Of a stretch of DNA of 64,000 nt, positions 15,709 through 23,779 are shown piece after piece. The stretch covers positions 248,001 through 312,000 of the forward strand of contig JAGYJF010000003.1 of NCBI GenBank assembly GCA_018402135.1, read 5' to 3'. The notes under the pieces are model-generated. The model saw only the letters and a program-made list of their open reading frames with translations, made no database searches and had not been told where the DNA came from. Each line of letters opens with the position of its first letter. Position 1 is the stretch's first letter. The position numbers and the translations under genes are program-made. The stretch is from Flavobacteriaceae bacterium (lineage in GTDB: Bacteria; Bacteroidota; Bacteroidia; Flavobacteriales; Flavobacteriaceae).

Positions 15709-16569
15709 ATGGCCAATTTAAAAGAAATACGTAACAGAATTACCTCGGTATCTTCAACCATGCAGATAACCAGCGCTATGAAAATGGTTTCTGCTGCAAA
15801 GTTGAAAAAGGCGCAAGATGCCATTACAGCCATGCGTCCTTACGCCGATAAACTCACCGAATTATTGCAAAGCCTAAGTGCTACTTTAGATTCCGATTCA
15901 GGAAGCGCTTTTGCCCAACAACGAGAAGTTCAAAAAGTGTTACTTGTCGCCATTACTTCTAATAGAGGTTTGTGTGGTGCGTTTAACTCTAATATAATTA
16001 AAGCAACTTCTAGCTTAATTAATAACGAGTTTAAAGGTAAAGAAGTCAGCATTGTTACCATTGGTAAAAAGGCCAATGATGCTTTTAAAAAGTCGGGCAA
16101 AGTAATTGCGAACAACAGTGAGGTTTACGATGACTTAACTTTCGATAATGTGGCTGAAATTGCGGAAACATTAATGAATACCTTTGTGGAAGCAAAAGCT
16201 GATAAGATTATTTTGGTTTACAACAAGTTCAAAAATGCGGCAACCCAAGAAATCATGACTGAGCAGTTTTTACCAATAGTTCCGGCTGAAGGTGAGGCAA
16301 ATGCAAATCTCGATTACATATTTGAACCTTCAAAATTAGAAATCGTTGAAGCCTTAATTCCGAAGTCATTAAAAACACAGCTATACAAAGCCATTAGAGA
16401 TTCTTTTGCTAGTGAACATGGCGCACGTATGACGGCCATGCATAAAGCAACTGATAATGCTACTGAATTGAGAGATCAATTAAAACTTACTTACAACAAA
16501 GCTAGACAAGCTGCCATTACTAACGAAATCTTGGAAATTGTTGGTGGCGCTGAAGCGTTGAACAATTAG
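15709..16569 (+). CDS. atpG: ATP synthase F1 subunit gamma
   Basis: A 286-residue central-shaft subunit that couples c-ring rotation to the catalytic sites. The N-terminal helix (MANLKEIRNRITSVSSTMQITSAMKMVSAAKL) and the C-terminal helix (RMTAMHKATDNATELRDQLKLTYNKARQAAITNEILEIVGGAEAL) are the conserved pair that form the coiled-coil shaft, with the Rossmann-like middle (LCGAFNSNI) between them. It is the last gene of the cluster; atpD and atpC are absent here, as in most Bacteroidota, where they lie elsewhere. Confidence 0.96.
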   Translation: MANLKEIRNRITSVSSTMQITSAMKMVSAAKLKKAQDAITAMRPYADKLTELLQSLSATLDSDSGSAFAQQREVQKVLLVAITSNRGLCGAFNSNIIKATSSLINNEFKGKEVSIVTIGKKANDAFKKSGKVIANNSEVYDDLTFDNVAEIAETLMNTFVEAKADKIILVYNKFKNAATQEIMTEQFLPIVPAEGEANANLDYIFEPSKLEIVEALIPKSLKTQLYKAIRDSFASEHGARMTAMHKATDNATELRDQLKLTYNKARQAAITNEILEIVGGAEALNN

Positions 16570-16594
16570 TCGAAGTCTGTTTTTTAATAATTTT

Positions 16595-16625
16595 AAACCT
16601 AACTTTTGTGAGTTGGGTTTTTTGT
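16595..16625 (+). terminator. Terminator after atpG
   Basis: AACCTAACT pairs with AGTTGGGTT (one G-T pair) around a short loop, followed by a run of T. It lies 26 bp after the atpG stop. A diverged copy of this hairpin occurs at 21509. Confidence 0.75.
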
Positions 16626-16690
16626 TGCTTTTTTATTTGGGCTTTAATTTAATACCAAGTTAACCCTTTCAGGGTTCTATTTCGATTCCT
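16595..16690. repeat. Composite intergenic element, left copy
   Basis: A hairpin starting AAACCTA is followed exactly 67 bp later by AACCCTTTCAGGGTT (16662-16676). The same order and spacing recurs at 21509-21600. The two copies lie outside the two ends of the M23/small-protein island. Confidence 0.55.
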
Positions 16691-16805
16691 ATTGGGAGTG
16701 AAATGGATGCTCCGTTCAAAATTTTAACCTTAATAATCCTTTTTTATCTTTAGAAAGCATAATCGAGGGCACAATAAAAACATTGAGTTGAAAGGCTTGT
16801 TAAAA

Positions 16806-16842
16806 CAAAAAACCCTGAAAAATCAATTTTTAGGGTTTTTGC
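16806..16842 (-). terminator. Terminator at the end of the island operon
   Basis: AAAACCCT ... AGGGTTTTT with an internal AAAAAT/ATTTTT extension forms a long hairpin 18 bp past the stop at 16860. T-runs are present on both strands, so it may act in both directions. Confidence 0.75.
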
Positions 16843-16859
16843 ATTTGGAGTAATTAATC

Positions 16860-17483
16860 TTACTGCCGATAAAAGGCAGTTTGCTCCAATGGCAAAATGT
16901 GAGTCGCTGCCTCTGTGCAGTCTTGAGCTTCATATAAAATTTCTCCACTTGGAAACAGATACAATTTCATTTTGTTAGGATTATTATCCCAACCTACCGA
17001 AATGTAAATAGTACCAGACTGCCCGCAATCTGCTTCGCGACCATTATAGTTAAAAGTGTAAGTTCTATTCATCAACAAATCACCGGTAGCAAGCATAAAA
17101 TCTGGCACTTGCTGAATTAAACCACCTGTATTGTTTTGATAGTTGGGCATTAAACTGGTCGTGTCTTCTATAATTTCACCATTTTGAGTTATTTTGTAAT
17201 ATAGATAAAGTTTATCGTACAAAATTCCTGAACCTGTACTACTTTGTTTGGTGGTTTTTATAATATAAAATTCATATTGTTTATTAGCGTATATTCCTGA
17301 CCAGGGACCAACATATTTGTCTAATAAATTATTAACATCTTTAACATAGGTAGTGCCTTCGGGCAAGCCGCTTTCTGAACTTCTATATTGAATTAAATTT
17401 TCAACAGGCACTATTTGAGCCTTACAGTTGAAAAATGTAACACTCAAAAGAAATAGAATAAATAGTTTAGTTTTTATAAACAT
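16860..17483 (-). CDS. Exported DUF6705-like protein
   Basis: A 207-residue exported protein with an N-terminal signal peptide (MFIKTKLFILFLLSVTFFNCKAQ); the Cys before KAQ could be lipid-modified. The mature part, with VENLIQYRSSESGLPEGTTYVKDVNNLLDKYVGPWSGIYANKQYEF, strongly resembles DUF6705, a flavobacterial family of unknown function. No enzyme motif is visible. It is the last gene of the minus-strand island, 49 bp after a small exported protein of the putative immunity group. Whether it belongs to the same system or is a passenger is open. Confidence 0.55.
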   Translation of the reverse strand: MFIKTKLFILFLLSVTFFNCKAQIVPVENLIQYRSSESGLPEGTTYVKDVNNLLDKYVGPWSGIYANKQYEFYIIKTTKQSSTGSGILYDKLYLYYKITQNGEIIEDTTSLMPNYQNNTGGLIQQVPDFMLATGDLLMNRTYTFNYNGREADCGQSGTIYISVGWDNNPNKMKLYLFPSGEILYEAQDCTEAATHILPLEQTAFYRQ

Positions 17484-17532
17484 TGTTTTTTATTGAAATT
17501 AAACTAATTAACGTCATTTGATTTCTTACCAG

Positions 17533-18012
17533 CTAATAACTGTTTATTTCTATAGAAGTTATCAAGTTGAAATCGTTGAATTCAATTATAACGTAACTGT
17601 CGTGTTCTTGAATATTAACCAATAATGAATTATTTGATTTATTTTGAAAACTTATTGGAAAGAGCAATTCAGTGGTATTTATGTTTTGGTTTACAGTAAT
17701 ATTAATGTTAAAAACACTGAATTCACTGCCATAAATACGAAAGGAATATAAGGAATTATCAACGAACCAAAATGTACCACCATTATATTCATAAATTAAA
17801 GTGGTTTTTTCAGACATTTCTAAATAATCATTACGTGATGATGACGGAGTTCCAAACAAAGAAGTGAAACTTTCTATGTTCATACCTAAAACATTATTTT
17901 GATTCACTGTAATATAGTCTTTGCCAATTACATCAATTTGTGCGACACATCCTAAAACGGTAAAGTAACAAATGATTAAAGAAGTTCCGATTTTTTTATT
18001 AATTGCAGTCAT
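17533..18012 (-). CDS. Small exported lipoprotein, putative partner (immunity) of the orphan M23 cassette
   Basis: No named family recognised. The 159-residue product has a signal peptide with a good lipobox (TVLGC, Cys about residue 22) and a predicted all-beta mature part. Its gene overlaps the end of the orphan M23 cassette by 14 bp, so the two are translationally coupled, as toxin and immunity genes often are. The pattern S-L-F-G-T-P ... Y-E-Y-N-G-G-x-F-W-F-V-D-N-S-L-Y-S-F is echoed in the two other small exported proteins of the island. A periplasmic lipoprotein is where an antagonist of a peptidoglycan hydrolase would be expected. Function is inference. Confidence 0.5.
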   Translation of the reverse strand: MTAINKKIGTSLIICYFTVLGCVAQIDVIGKDYITVNQNNVLGMNIESFTSLFGTPSSSRNDYLEMSEKTTLIYEYNGGTFWFVDNSLYSFRIYGSEFSVFNINITVNQNINTTELLFPISFQNKSNNSLLVNIQEHDSYVIIEFNDFNLITSIEINSY

Positions 18013-18601
18013 TTTTTATGGGGTTTTGGTTTTCATCAAATTTTGTATTTAAAAAATCTTCAGGATTCAAACTTTGAGAGAAGTTGGAATTGTAAATCTG
18101 AATATGCGGTACAACTCCTCTAGCAGCTGCATTACCCGTATTTCCAGTTAGCCCTAAAATTTCACCTACGGTTACAGTCTGACCTACTTCAACATTTACA
18201 TTGTTAAGATGATTATATTTTATACTATAGGTTGTACCGTTAATCGTAGAAGTAATGGTAATAAAATTTCCGTAAGAATCTTTTTTGTATTCTCCAGGTT
18301 CAAAAGAATTTCTAATATTAGTAACAGTTCCTGTATACATTGAAAACAAATAACTATTAGGCTCAACTTTTACATCTAATCCGTCATGCTTTTTTTCGCC
18401 AGCCCTACCTTCACAACTTTTACGAGAGTCGACTCTTGTACAGCCAAAAGTGCCTCCGCGTTTGCCAGATGCTCCAGAAGATGCTATTTCAGGGGTTGAA
18501 ACTGGATCACCCTCACAAGGCTTTTTCACACAATTGCCTTGTATGTCTCTTACAAAACCATCATCACATTTGCTCTTAATTTGATTAAAGCAGTTTAACT
18601 T
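17999..18601 (-). pseudogene. Orphan C-terminal M23 peptidase cassette without a start codon
   Basis: The open frame begins after a TGA at 18602-18604 and has no ATG; the only plausible initiator is a GTG at 18527-18529, and there is no signal peptide. The first codons (CDDGFVRDIQGNCVKKPCEGDP) repeat the stalk of the full-length lipoprotein coded upstream, and the following 160 residues form a different M23 domain. Numbered from the GTG, H48 and D52 (HDGLD) are present, but the usual final H-x-H is H142-I-Q144, so one zinc ligand is changed. This is the form of an orphan tip cassette that can replace the tip of the full gene by recombination. It could also be a simple truncated duplicate. Confidence 0.7.
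18483..18571. repeat. Stalk-coding homology block, orphan copy
   Basis: These 89 bp match 20216-20304 with four mismatches (about 95% identity). Homology stops abruptly on both sides. The block codes the Cys-rich stalk just before the M23 tip, where recombination would swap tips in frame. Confidence 0.9.
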
Positions 18602-18624
18602 TCAGCTATAATTAAGAATAAAAC

Positions 18625-19164
18625 TTATGGAACAACATAATAAGTGATCTTATAAATTCTATTAAAACTGTTAAGACGTATAGCAATAGGACAACAAGGC
18701 GCACCATCTTTCTCAATAACCATCGAGTTTAATCCGTTGCCTGATGTCCTTAATAGATAATTATTTGAAAGTAAATCAATGGAATCTCCTAAATTTAGGG
18801 TTGTACCATTAATTGTAATTGAATTACTTTCTAGTCGAACCACTTCTGGATCTTGCCCTATAATTTCCCAAGTAAAAGCTATCATCATTCCGTTTTCGAA
18901 ATTAAATACACGCTCTTGCATGCCTATATCTTCTCCGTAACTTTCAATTTCTATGTTAGAGGGGCTAGTATAGGAAAATAAAGAGGTTATCTGCTCAACG
19001 TTTCCGTTAGTATTGATAATGTCTGTTAAATAGACATCTTTAAACTTAACATTCATGAATACCTCTTCTTGAATAATGTTAATGTTCGATTGAGAATATC
19101 CTAAAAAAGAAATTATTAAAAGTCCATGGGTAACTTTAGTTATTATTCTAATTACAGTTTTCAT
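18625..19164 (-). CDS. Small exported protein, second putative immunity-type protein
   Basis: A 179-residue exported protein from the ATG at 19162-19164; a longer version would need a TTG at 19188 and would spoil the signal peptide (MKTVIRIITKVTHGLLIISFLGYSQ). No named family recognised. The mature part is beta-rich and shares a loose pattern with the other two small proteins (QITSLFSYTSP, then a Y/F-rich strand, then NSITINGTTLNLGDSIDLL). A CC pair near the C-terminus (GAPCCPIAI) is distinctive. It lies between the first putative immunity gene and the orphan cassette, so it may be left over from a lost M23 tip. Confidence 0.5.
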   Translation of the reverse strand: MKTVIRIITKVTHGLLIISFLGYSQSNINIIQEEVFMNVKFKDVYLTDIINTNGNVEQITSLFSYTSPSNIEIESYGEDIGMQERVFNFENGMMIAFTWEIIGQDPEVVRLESNSITINGTTLNLGDSIDLLSNNYLLRTSGNGLNSMVIEKDGAPCCPIAIRLNSFNRIYKITYYVVP

Positions 19165-19226
19165 CTGAAATAATTTGATTAACAGCAACCATTAAAACTG
19201 ACTTTAACTTATTTATTACTAAGGAC

Positions 19227-19739
19227 TCAATTATACAAATTATACTCAAAAAGCCATGTTTTATTATTTAATTCATAAAAGTAAATTTCAACTATTGCTG
19301 AAGTCTCTTGAATTGAGAATAAATAACTTTTACTTGCGAAATTAACACTATAATTATTTAAGAAATTGATGTCATCACCTATAAAATAAGTGGTGCTATT
19401 AATTTCTAAAGGAAAATTGTTTCCACTGATTTTTAAATTGATTAATTTATATTCATTTCCTGTATCTGAATTATCCTCATATCGCAAGTATATTCCAAAT
19501 TGATCATTCCAATATTCTTTACTCAAATTAGGGCTAGTGGTTAGTTTCTCTTCAAGATCACAACCAAAATAGCTTTCGACAGTTGATTTTTGAGGTTGAG
19601 GATTATCAATTTCATTTAAACTAAGATTGTTTATCTTAATATTATTCGAAAATTGTGACTCACTAAGATAGTTTATCGTTTGTGATTTACAGCAAAACAC
19701 GATTCCTATTAACAAAAATGTGATGTAATTTGATTTCAT
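19227..19739 (-). CDS. Small exported protein, putative immunity partner of the M23 lipoprotein
   Basis: A 170-residue protein with an N-terminal signal peptide ending near FCCKSQ, where a Cys may be acylated. The mature part is acidic and beta-rich (ESYFGCDLEEKL, YLRYEDNSDTGNEYKL, EINSTTYFIGDDINFLNNY). The gene starts 4 bp after the stop of the M23 lipoprotein, a spacing that implies coupled expression. No homologous family recognised. Guilt by association and export signal suggest it shields the producer from the M23 enzyme; it could instead be a chaperone or inhibitor that acts during secretion. Confidence 0.5.
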   Translation of the reverse strand: MKSNYITFLLIGIVFCCKSQTINYLSESQFSNNIKINNLSLNEIDNPQPQKSTVESYFGCDLEEKLTTSPNLSKEYWNDQFGIYLRYEDNSDTGNEYKLINLKISGNNFPLEINSTTYFIGDDINFLNNYSVNFASKSYLFSIQETSAIVEIYFYELNNKTWLFEYNLYN

Positions 19740-19743
19740 GATA

Positions 19744-21111
19744 TTAATTATTACAATTATTTAATATTTGTCCTGTTTCTGGGTCTATAGTAGTCGCTAA
19801 AAATTCAAGAGGATCAACTGTTTGACCATTTTTTTTAGCTTTTATATGTACATGGGATATAGCTAGACCTCTTCTTATAGCGCTTCCTAAATTGCCTGAA
19901 TATCCTTGATAACCAATAATATCCCCAGCATTTATTTCACCATTAAGTCGGTTTTCATCTTGCATGTGAAAATACATTAATGTAACATTTTGCCCATTTA
20001 TTTGAGAATGTATTTCAACGTAATGTCCAGCTCCAATTAGATTACCATTTTTATCTCTTTGGTCTTGTACTATTGCATTTCCTGAATACATTGCAAAAAT
20101 GGGTGCTCCATATGGATTTTTGATATCTAAACCATTGTGCAAAAATGGATTTTTGTTTTTGTCTTTTCTTGTATATCCAAACATACCACCACGAATTCCA
20201 GAGTTGGTTTGCGGTGCTATTTCAGGGTTTGAAACTGGATCACCCTCACAAGGCTTTTTAACACAATTGCCCTGTATATCTCTTACAAAACCATCATCAC
20301 ATTTTGCCACGCATTGTCCTTGGCTATTCAGTTCTTGACCCACAGGACATTGCTGCACACAGTTATTATTATCATCTTTTACGTAGCCCGGAGGACAGAC
20401 ATTGGTACTTTGACCAGAACTACCACCACCAGATGTCCAAGTTGGTTCTTCTGCTGTACTCTCAGGATTGGTGTCGGTATTTATAAGATGTGGATAGTAA
20501 ACGTACATAATTCTTATATTACTGGATTGCGTGGTAATCACAATTTCATCTAGTGAGCCATCATCCCATACGTAATCATCGCCTCCTGTGCTTCTTGAAG
20601 CCGTTTGGTATAAATCAAAATTTTCTGGAAACACATATTGCGACACATACAAACCATTTTCAACTTTAAACCCACCCATTACATTGCCCTGCAAATTGAT
20701 TACAAGCGCACTACCACTAAAATTTTCGCTAGAAAAATCATTACTTGAGTACATGCTAAACACAATACTTTGTAAGCTGTCGTTTATCTCTAATAGCAAT
20801 ACACGACTGTAAGCTTTGTCGTGTATAGTACTAACTGTAAGCGTTGCTATTAATTCGTCTGAGTTTATCAATGGATCGTAAATAATACTATCTCCCATTT
20901 GAGTTATATACGATTCGTTGCTGTTTCTCGCCGTCACCCACTGGGAATTTAAATAAGTAAAGGCATCCGACTTGCTCACTGTTTTTATGCTGTATGTTGA
21001 AGCTAACGGACCATTTAAGTCTTCACGTTGGCAACCTAAATTTAAAAACAAAAGCGTAAATACAAGAGAAACCGTGTAGAAAATATTTCTACGGTATTCT
21101 TTTTTCTGCAT
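19744..21111 (-). CDS. Surface lipoprotein with Cys-rich stalk and C-terminal M23 peptidase tip
   Basis: A 455-residue lipoprotein. Residues 1-27 are a signal peptide with lipobox Cys27 (LNLGC). Residues 35-200 form a beta-rich domain I cannot name. A Gly/Ser linker (about 226-234) leads to a stalk with cysteines at 239, 251, 255, 267, 271, 283 and 288, built from C-P-x-G / C-V-type repeats. Residues 300-440 are a LytM/M23 endopeptidase domain with zinc and catalytic residues intact: H325, D329 and H420-x-H422. M23 enzymes cut peptidoglycan cross-bridges. Coupled small exported genes and an orphan tip downstream suggest a polymorphic antibacterial effector; a house-keeping wall hydrolase is the alternative. 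Confidence 0.75.
   Translation of the reverse strand: MQKKEYRRNIFYTVSLVFTLLFLNLGCQREDLNGPLASTYSIKTVSKSDAFTYLNSQWVTARNSNESYITQMGDSIIYDPLINSDELIATLTVSTIHDKAYSRVLLLEINDSLQSIVFSMYSSNDFSSENFSGSALVINLQGNVMGGFKVENGLYVSQYVFPENFDLYQTASRSTGGDDYVWDDGSLDEIVITTQSSNIRIMYVYYPHLINTDTNPESTAEEPTWTSGGGSSGQSTNVCPPGYVKDDNNNCVQQCPVGQELNSQGQCVAKCDDGFVRDIQGNCVKKPCEGDPVSNPEIAPQTNSGIRGGMFGYTRKDKNKNPFLHNGLDIKNPYGAPIFAMYSGNAIVQDQRDKNGNLIGAGHYVEIHSQINGQNVTLMYFHMQDENRLNGEINAGDIIGYQGYSGNLGSAIRRGLAISHVHIKAKKNGQTVDPLEFLATTIDPETGQILNNCNN
20216..20304. repeat. Stalk-coding homology block in the full-length gene
   Basis: This partner of the block at 18483-18571 codes residues of the CDDGFVRDIQGNCVKKPCEGDP stalk and marks the point where the constant region meets the variable M23 tip. 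Confidence 0.9.
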
Positions 21112-21162
21112 TTCTAAAACTTGTTATAACTAAGATTTACTTAGTTGTTAAACCAATACATT

Positions 21163-21197
21163 TAGAAGTTTTGCTAGAAGTTTTAATTAGAAGTTTT
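21163..21197. repeat. Three direct repeats TAGAAGTTTT upstream of the M23 lipoprotein
   Basis: Copies start at 21163, 21175 and 21188, spaced 12 and 13 bp, 52-86 bp before the lipoprotein start. Spacing near one helical turn suggests a regulator-binding array on one face of the DNA. Confidence 0.5.
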
Positions 21198-21238
21198 AGA
21201 ATTGTAATAAAAAAACTGACGCCAGTTATGTTGCAACA

Positions 21239-21297
21239 GGTGTAAATGCCTAGATAAATTAGGTCTTCTATAACTAACGGCAAGAGGGATTTACACC
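21239..21297. promoter_or_regulatory. Inverted repeat GGTGTAAAT ... ATTTACACC
   Basis: Perfect 9-bp arms at 21239-21247 and 21289-21297 with a 41-bp interior that itself contains CCTAGA/TTAGG-type symmetry. It could be an operator or a folded leader of the minus-strand operon. Low confidence. Confidence 0.35.
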
Positions 21298-21508
21298 GTA
21301 AATATATATATATATATGAATTAATTACAAACATTTTGAAGATTTTCTTTGAAGAATATTTTCAGCGTTTGCAAAAAATATGCTTTGAGCACTTGATATA
21401 CTTACAAACTGCGGATGAATTGTAATTAAAACTTTAATATTCTAGGTGCTAGAGTTTTTGAAAAATTGAGCTACAGGCTACAAAAAATTAGCTACATTAT
21501 TATTTTAT

Positions 21509-21600
21509 AAACCTAGCTTTCACGAGTTGGGGTTTTTATTGTTGCGCAGTGAGTTGGTCTATGATATCTATAGCTAACACTTTCAGGGTTTCACCCTGGT
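21509..21600. repeat. Composite intergenic element, right copy
   Basis: The hairpin AAACCTAGCTTTCACGAG with G/T tail is followed 67 bp later by AACACTTTCAGGG, the same parts and spacing as at 16595-16690. The hairpin part alone could serve as a terminator. Confidence 0.55.
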
Positions 21601-21785
21601 TAATATCCGAACCGAAAGGGTTTGGTAACAGAACAAATCATTGTCAACACTTCATTTTTCGATTTTTTAAAAATCCGAGAGTTTTCAGTTAATGTTTTCA
21701 AGTCAACATCCAGAAAAACCTAAGCACATTTTGCTTTGCTAAACTCTATTAGAATAACTACTTTTAGCAAACAATAAAAGTAAGC

Positions 21786-23246
21786 TTGGGCGCACTTAAA
21801 TCACTTTTTAAACAAACGGCAATTTATGGTTTGGCAACTGTTTTGCCGCGTATGCTCAGTTTTTTGCTAGTACCATTATATACCACAGAAGGTGTTTTAG
21901 CCTCTGTGGCAGAATACGGTAAAGTCACTATTATTTTCTCTTATTTTGTTTTATTCAATGTGGTTTTGGCTTACGGCATGGAAACCGCCTTTTTTAGATT
22001 TTACAATAAAGAATCCAACAAAGCTACAGTGATTAGCACTAGTACTATTTCTTTGATGCTATCTACTTTCGGTTTTGTAATAATTGGATTATTTTTTCAA
22101 AATGCCATTGCCAATTTCATCAATCTTGATGTGAGCTACATTAATTTGGTGATTTGGATTTTACTGCTAGACGCAATGGTCATCATTCCATTTGCATGGT
22201 TACGCGCCACACAGCAACCTATGAAATATGCAGTTATCAAAATTTTAAACGTTGCTATCAATATTGGATTAAACGTGTTCTTCTTATTAATGTTGGAAGA
22301 TTTAGCTGCCAATTCTGGGTTTTTTCGAGCTATTTATAAACCCAATTTTGAAGTCAATTATATCTTCATCGCCAACCTCATTGCAAGTTTAGTGACTTTA
22401 TTATTAATGTTACCCTTTTATTTAAAACTGAAGTTTAGCTTTAGCACCAACTTGTGGAAACAAATGATGAAGTATGCCATTCCCGTACTTATTGCAGGGG
22501 TAGCGTTTTCTATAAATGAGACTTTCGACAGAATTTTGCTCGATTATTTATTACCTGCAGATATTGCCAAAACCGAAATCGGAATGTACTCCGCGTGTTA
22601 TAAGTTAGCACTGTTTATGACGCTATTCGCAACGGCTTACAGATTGGGCATTGAACCCTTTTTCTTTAGCCATGCCAACACTCAAAATCCGCAGAAAAAT
22701 TATGCTAAAATTTTGGAGTTATTTGTCGCTTTTGGCGCTGTTATTTTGTTGTCGGTTGTAGTTTTTGCGGATGTTTTAAAACCCATCATCATAAGAAGTG
22801 AAGCCTATTGGGAAGCCATGTGGATTGTACCGTTTATTCTTTTAGCAAACTTTTGTCTAGGGATTTATCACAACCTATCTGTATGGTACAAAATTACCGA
22901 CCGAACCAAATTTGGCGCCTATATTTCGGTTGTTGGCGCTTTGGTAACTCTTGCATTGAACTTTTGGTTAATTCCAATTATGAGCTACAGAGGTTCGGCC
23001 ATTGCAACACTTTCGGCTTATGCATTAATGATGGTTCTGTCTTATTACTTCGGAAGGAAATACTATCCCATTCCATATAATTTAAAGAAAATTGGTTTGT
23101 ATTTGGCATTGTCAATTGGGTTGTCTTTCACCTCTTTTTATTTATACCGAGCTAATTACATTTTAGGAATTGCCATGTTAATTGTATTTTTGAGCATTGT
23201 AATTTATTCTGAAAAAACCGTCATTCGTCAAATTCTTAAACGATAA
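21786..23246 (+). CDS. Polysaccharide flippase (Wzx/MATE-like, oligosaccharide exporter)
   Basis: A 486-residue inner-membrane protein with about fourteen helices over its length, matching the polysaccharide synthase/Wzx branch of the MOP superfamily. The opening [27 protein letters not shown] is typical. Such proteins move lipid-linked oligosaccharides to the outer leaflet. The start is a TTG at 21786, supported by that motif lying directly after it. The nearby sugar nucleotidyltransferase fits a surface glycan role, although dut and a repeat insert intervene. Confidence 0.88.
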   Translation: MGALKSLFKQTAIYGLATVLPRMLSFLLVPLYTTEGVLASVAEYGKVTIIFSYFVLFNVVLAYGMETAFFRFYNKESNKATVISTSTISLMLSTFGFVIIGLFFQNAIANFINLDVSYINLVIWILLLDAMVIIPFAWLRATQQPMKYAVIKILNVAINIGLNVFFLLMLEDLAANSGFFRAIYKPNFEVNYIFIANLIASLVTLLLMLPFYLKLKFSFSTNLWKQMMKYAIPVLIAGVAFSINETFDRILLDYLLPADIAKTEIGMYSACYKLALFMTLFATAYRLGIEPFFFSHANTQNPQKNYAKILELFVAFGAVILLSVVVFADVLKPIIIRSEAYWEAMWIVPFILLANFCLGIYHNLSVWYKITDRTKFGAYISVVGALVTLALNFWLIPIMSYRGSAIATLSAYALMMVLSYYFGRKYYPIPYNLKKIGLYLALSIGLSFTSFYLYRANYILGIAMLIVFLSIVIYSEKTVIRQILKR

Positions 23247-23257
23247 GTATTAAAAAT

Positions 23258-23692
23258 ATGAACATAAAACTCATCAATAAATCCAATCATCCCATCCCAA
23301 ATTACGAAACTGAGGCCTCAGCCGGTATGGATTTACGTGCTTTTATAGACGAATCAATCACCTTACAACCTTTAGAGCGAACGATTGTCAAAACAGGTTT
23401 GTTTATAGAATTACCAATTGGTTACGAAGCGCAAGTACGACCACGTAGCGGACTAGCCGCTAAAAAGGGCATCACAGTATTAAACGCACCTGGAACAATC
23501 GATGCCGACTATCGTGGCGAAGTTGGGGTAATTCTTGTAAATTTGTCCAACGAGTCTTTCACCATAGAAAATGGTGAACGTATTGCACAAATGGTTATCG
23601 CTAAACATGAGCGCGCCGAATGGATTGAAGTAGAAACGCTTTCAGAAACTTCTAGAGGTGAAGGAGGGTTTGGGAGTACTGGTTTACATTAA
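23258..23692 (+). CDS. dut: dUTP diphosphatase
   Basis: A 144-residue trimeric dUTPase that hydrolyses dUTP to dUMP, keeping uracil out of DNA and supplying dTMP synthesis. All five motifs are visible: [40 protein letters not shown] and the flexible C-terminal [10 protein letters not shown]. It lies 11 bp after the flippase gene. Its stop codon is directly abutted by a CCTGC-type hairpin. Confidence 0.97.
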   Translation: MNIKLINKSNHPIPNYETEASAGMDLRAFIDESITLQPLERTIVKTGLFIELPIGYEAQVRPRSGLAAKKGITVLNAPGTIDADYRGEVGVILVNLSNESFTIENGERIAQMVIAKHERAEWIEVETLSETSRGEGGFGSTGLH

Positions 23693-23712
23693 ATTCCTGC
23701 GAAAGCAGGAAT
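23693..23712. repeat. Palindromic repeat abutting the dut stop
   Basis: A perfect 8-bp stem (ATTCCTGC / GCAGGAAT) with a GAAA loop, followed by CTCGT. The next base after the dut stop codon is the first base of the stem. The flank CTCGT and a later AAAATG match the copy at 24072. Confidence 0.85.
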
Positions 23713-23779
23713 CTCGTCAACAAAATGGATAGAATTACGGAATTGAAGATCCAACAAAATAACTCATTTCAAAGAACCA

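Larger units (their letters stand above)
21112..21785. other. Intergenic region upstream of the island and of the flippase
   Basis: No credible gene in these 674 bp; the only longer frame (minus strand) has no coding character. It holds three copies of TAGAAGTTTT (21163, 21175, 21188), an inverted repeat GGTGTAAAT/ATTTACACC (21239-21247 and 21289-21297), a short TA run (about 21303-21317) and the composite element at 21509-21600. It should carry the island promoter, but no TAnnTTTG box was found on the minus strand near the gene. Confidence 0.7.

Noticed and set aside
21137-21334. 65-codon minus-strand frame upstream of the island
   Set aside because: It runs through the TAGAAGTTTT and TA repeats and has no coding pattern.
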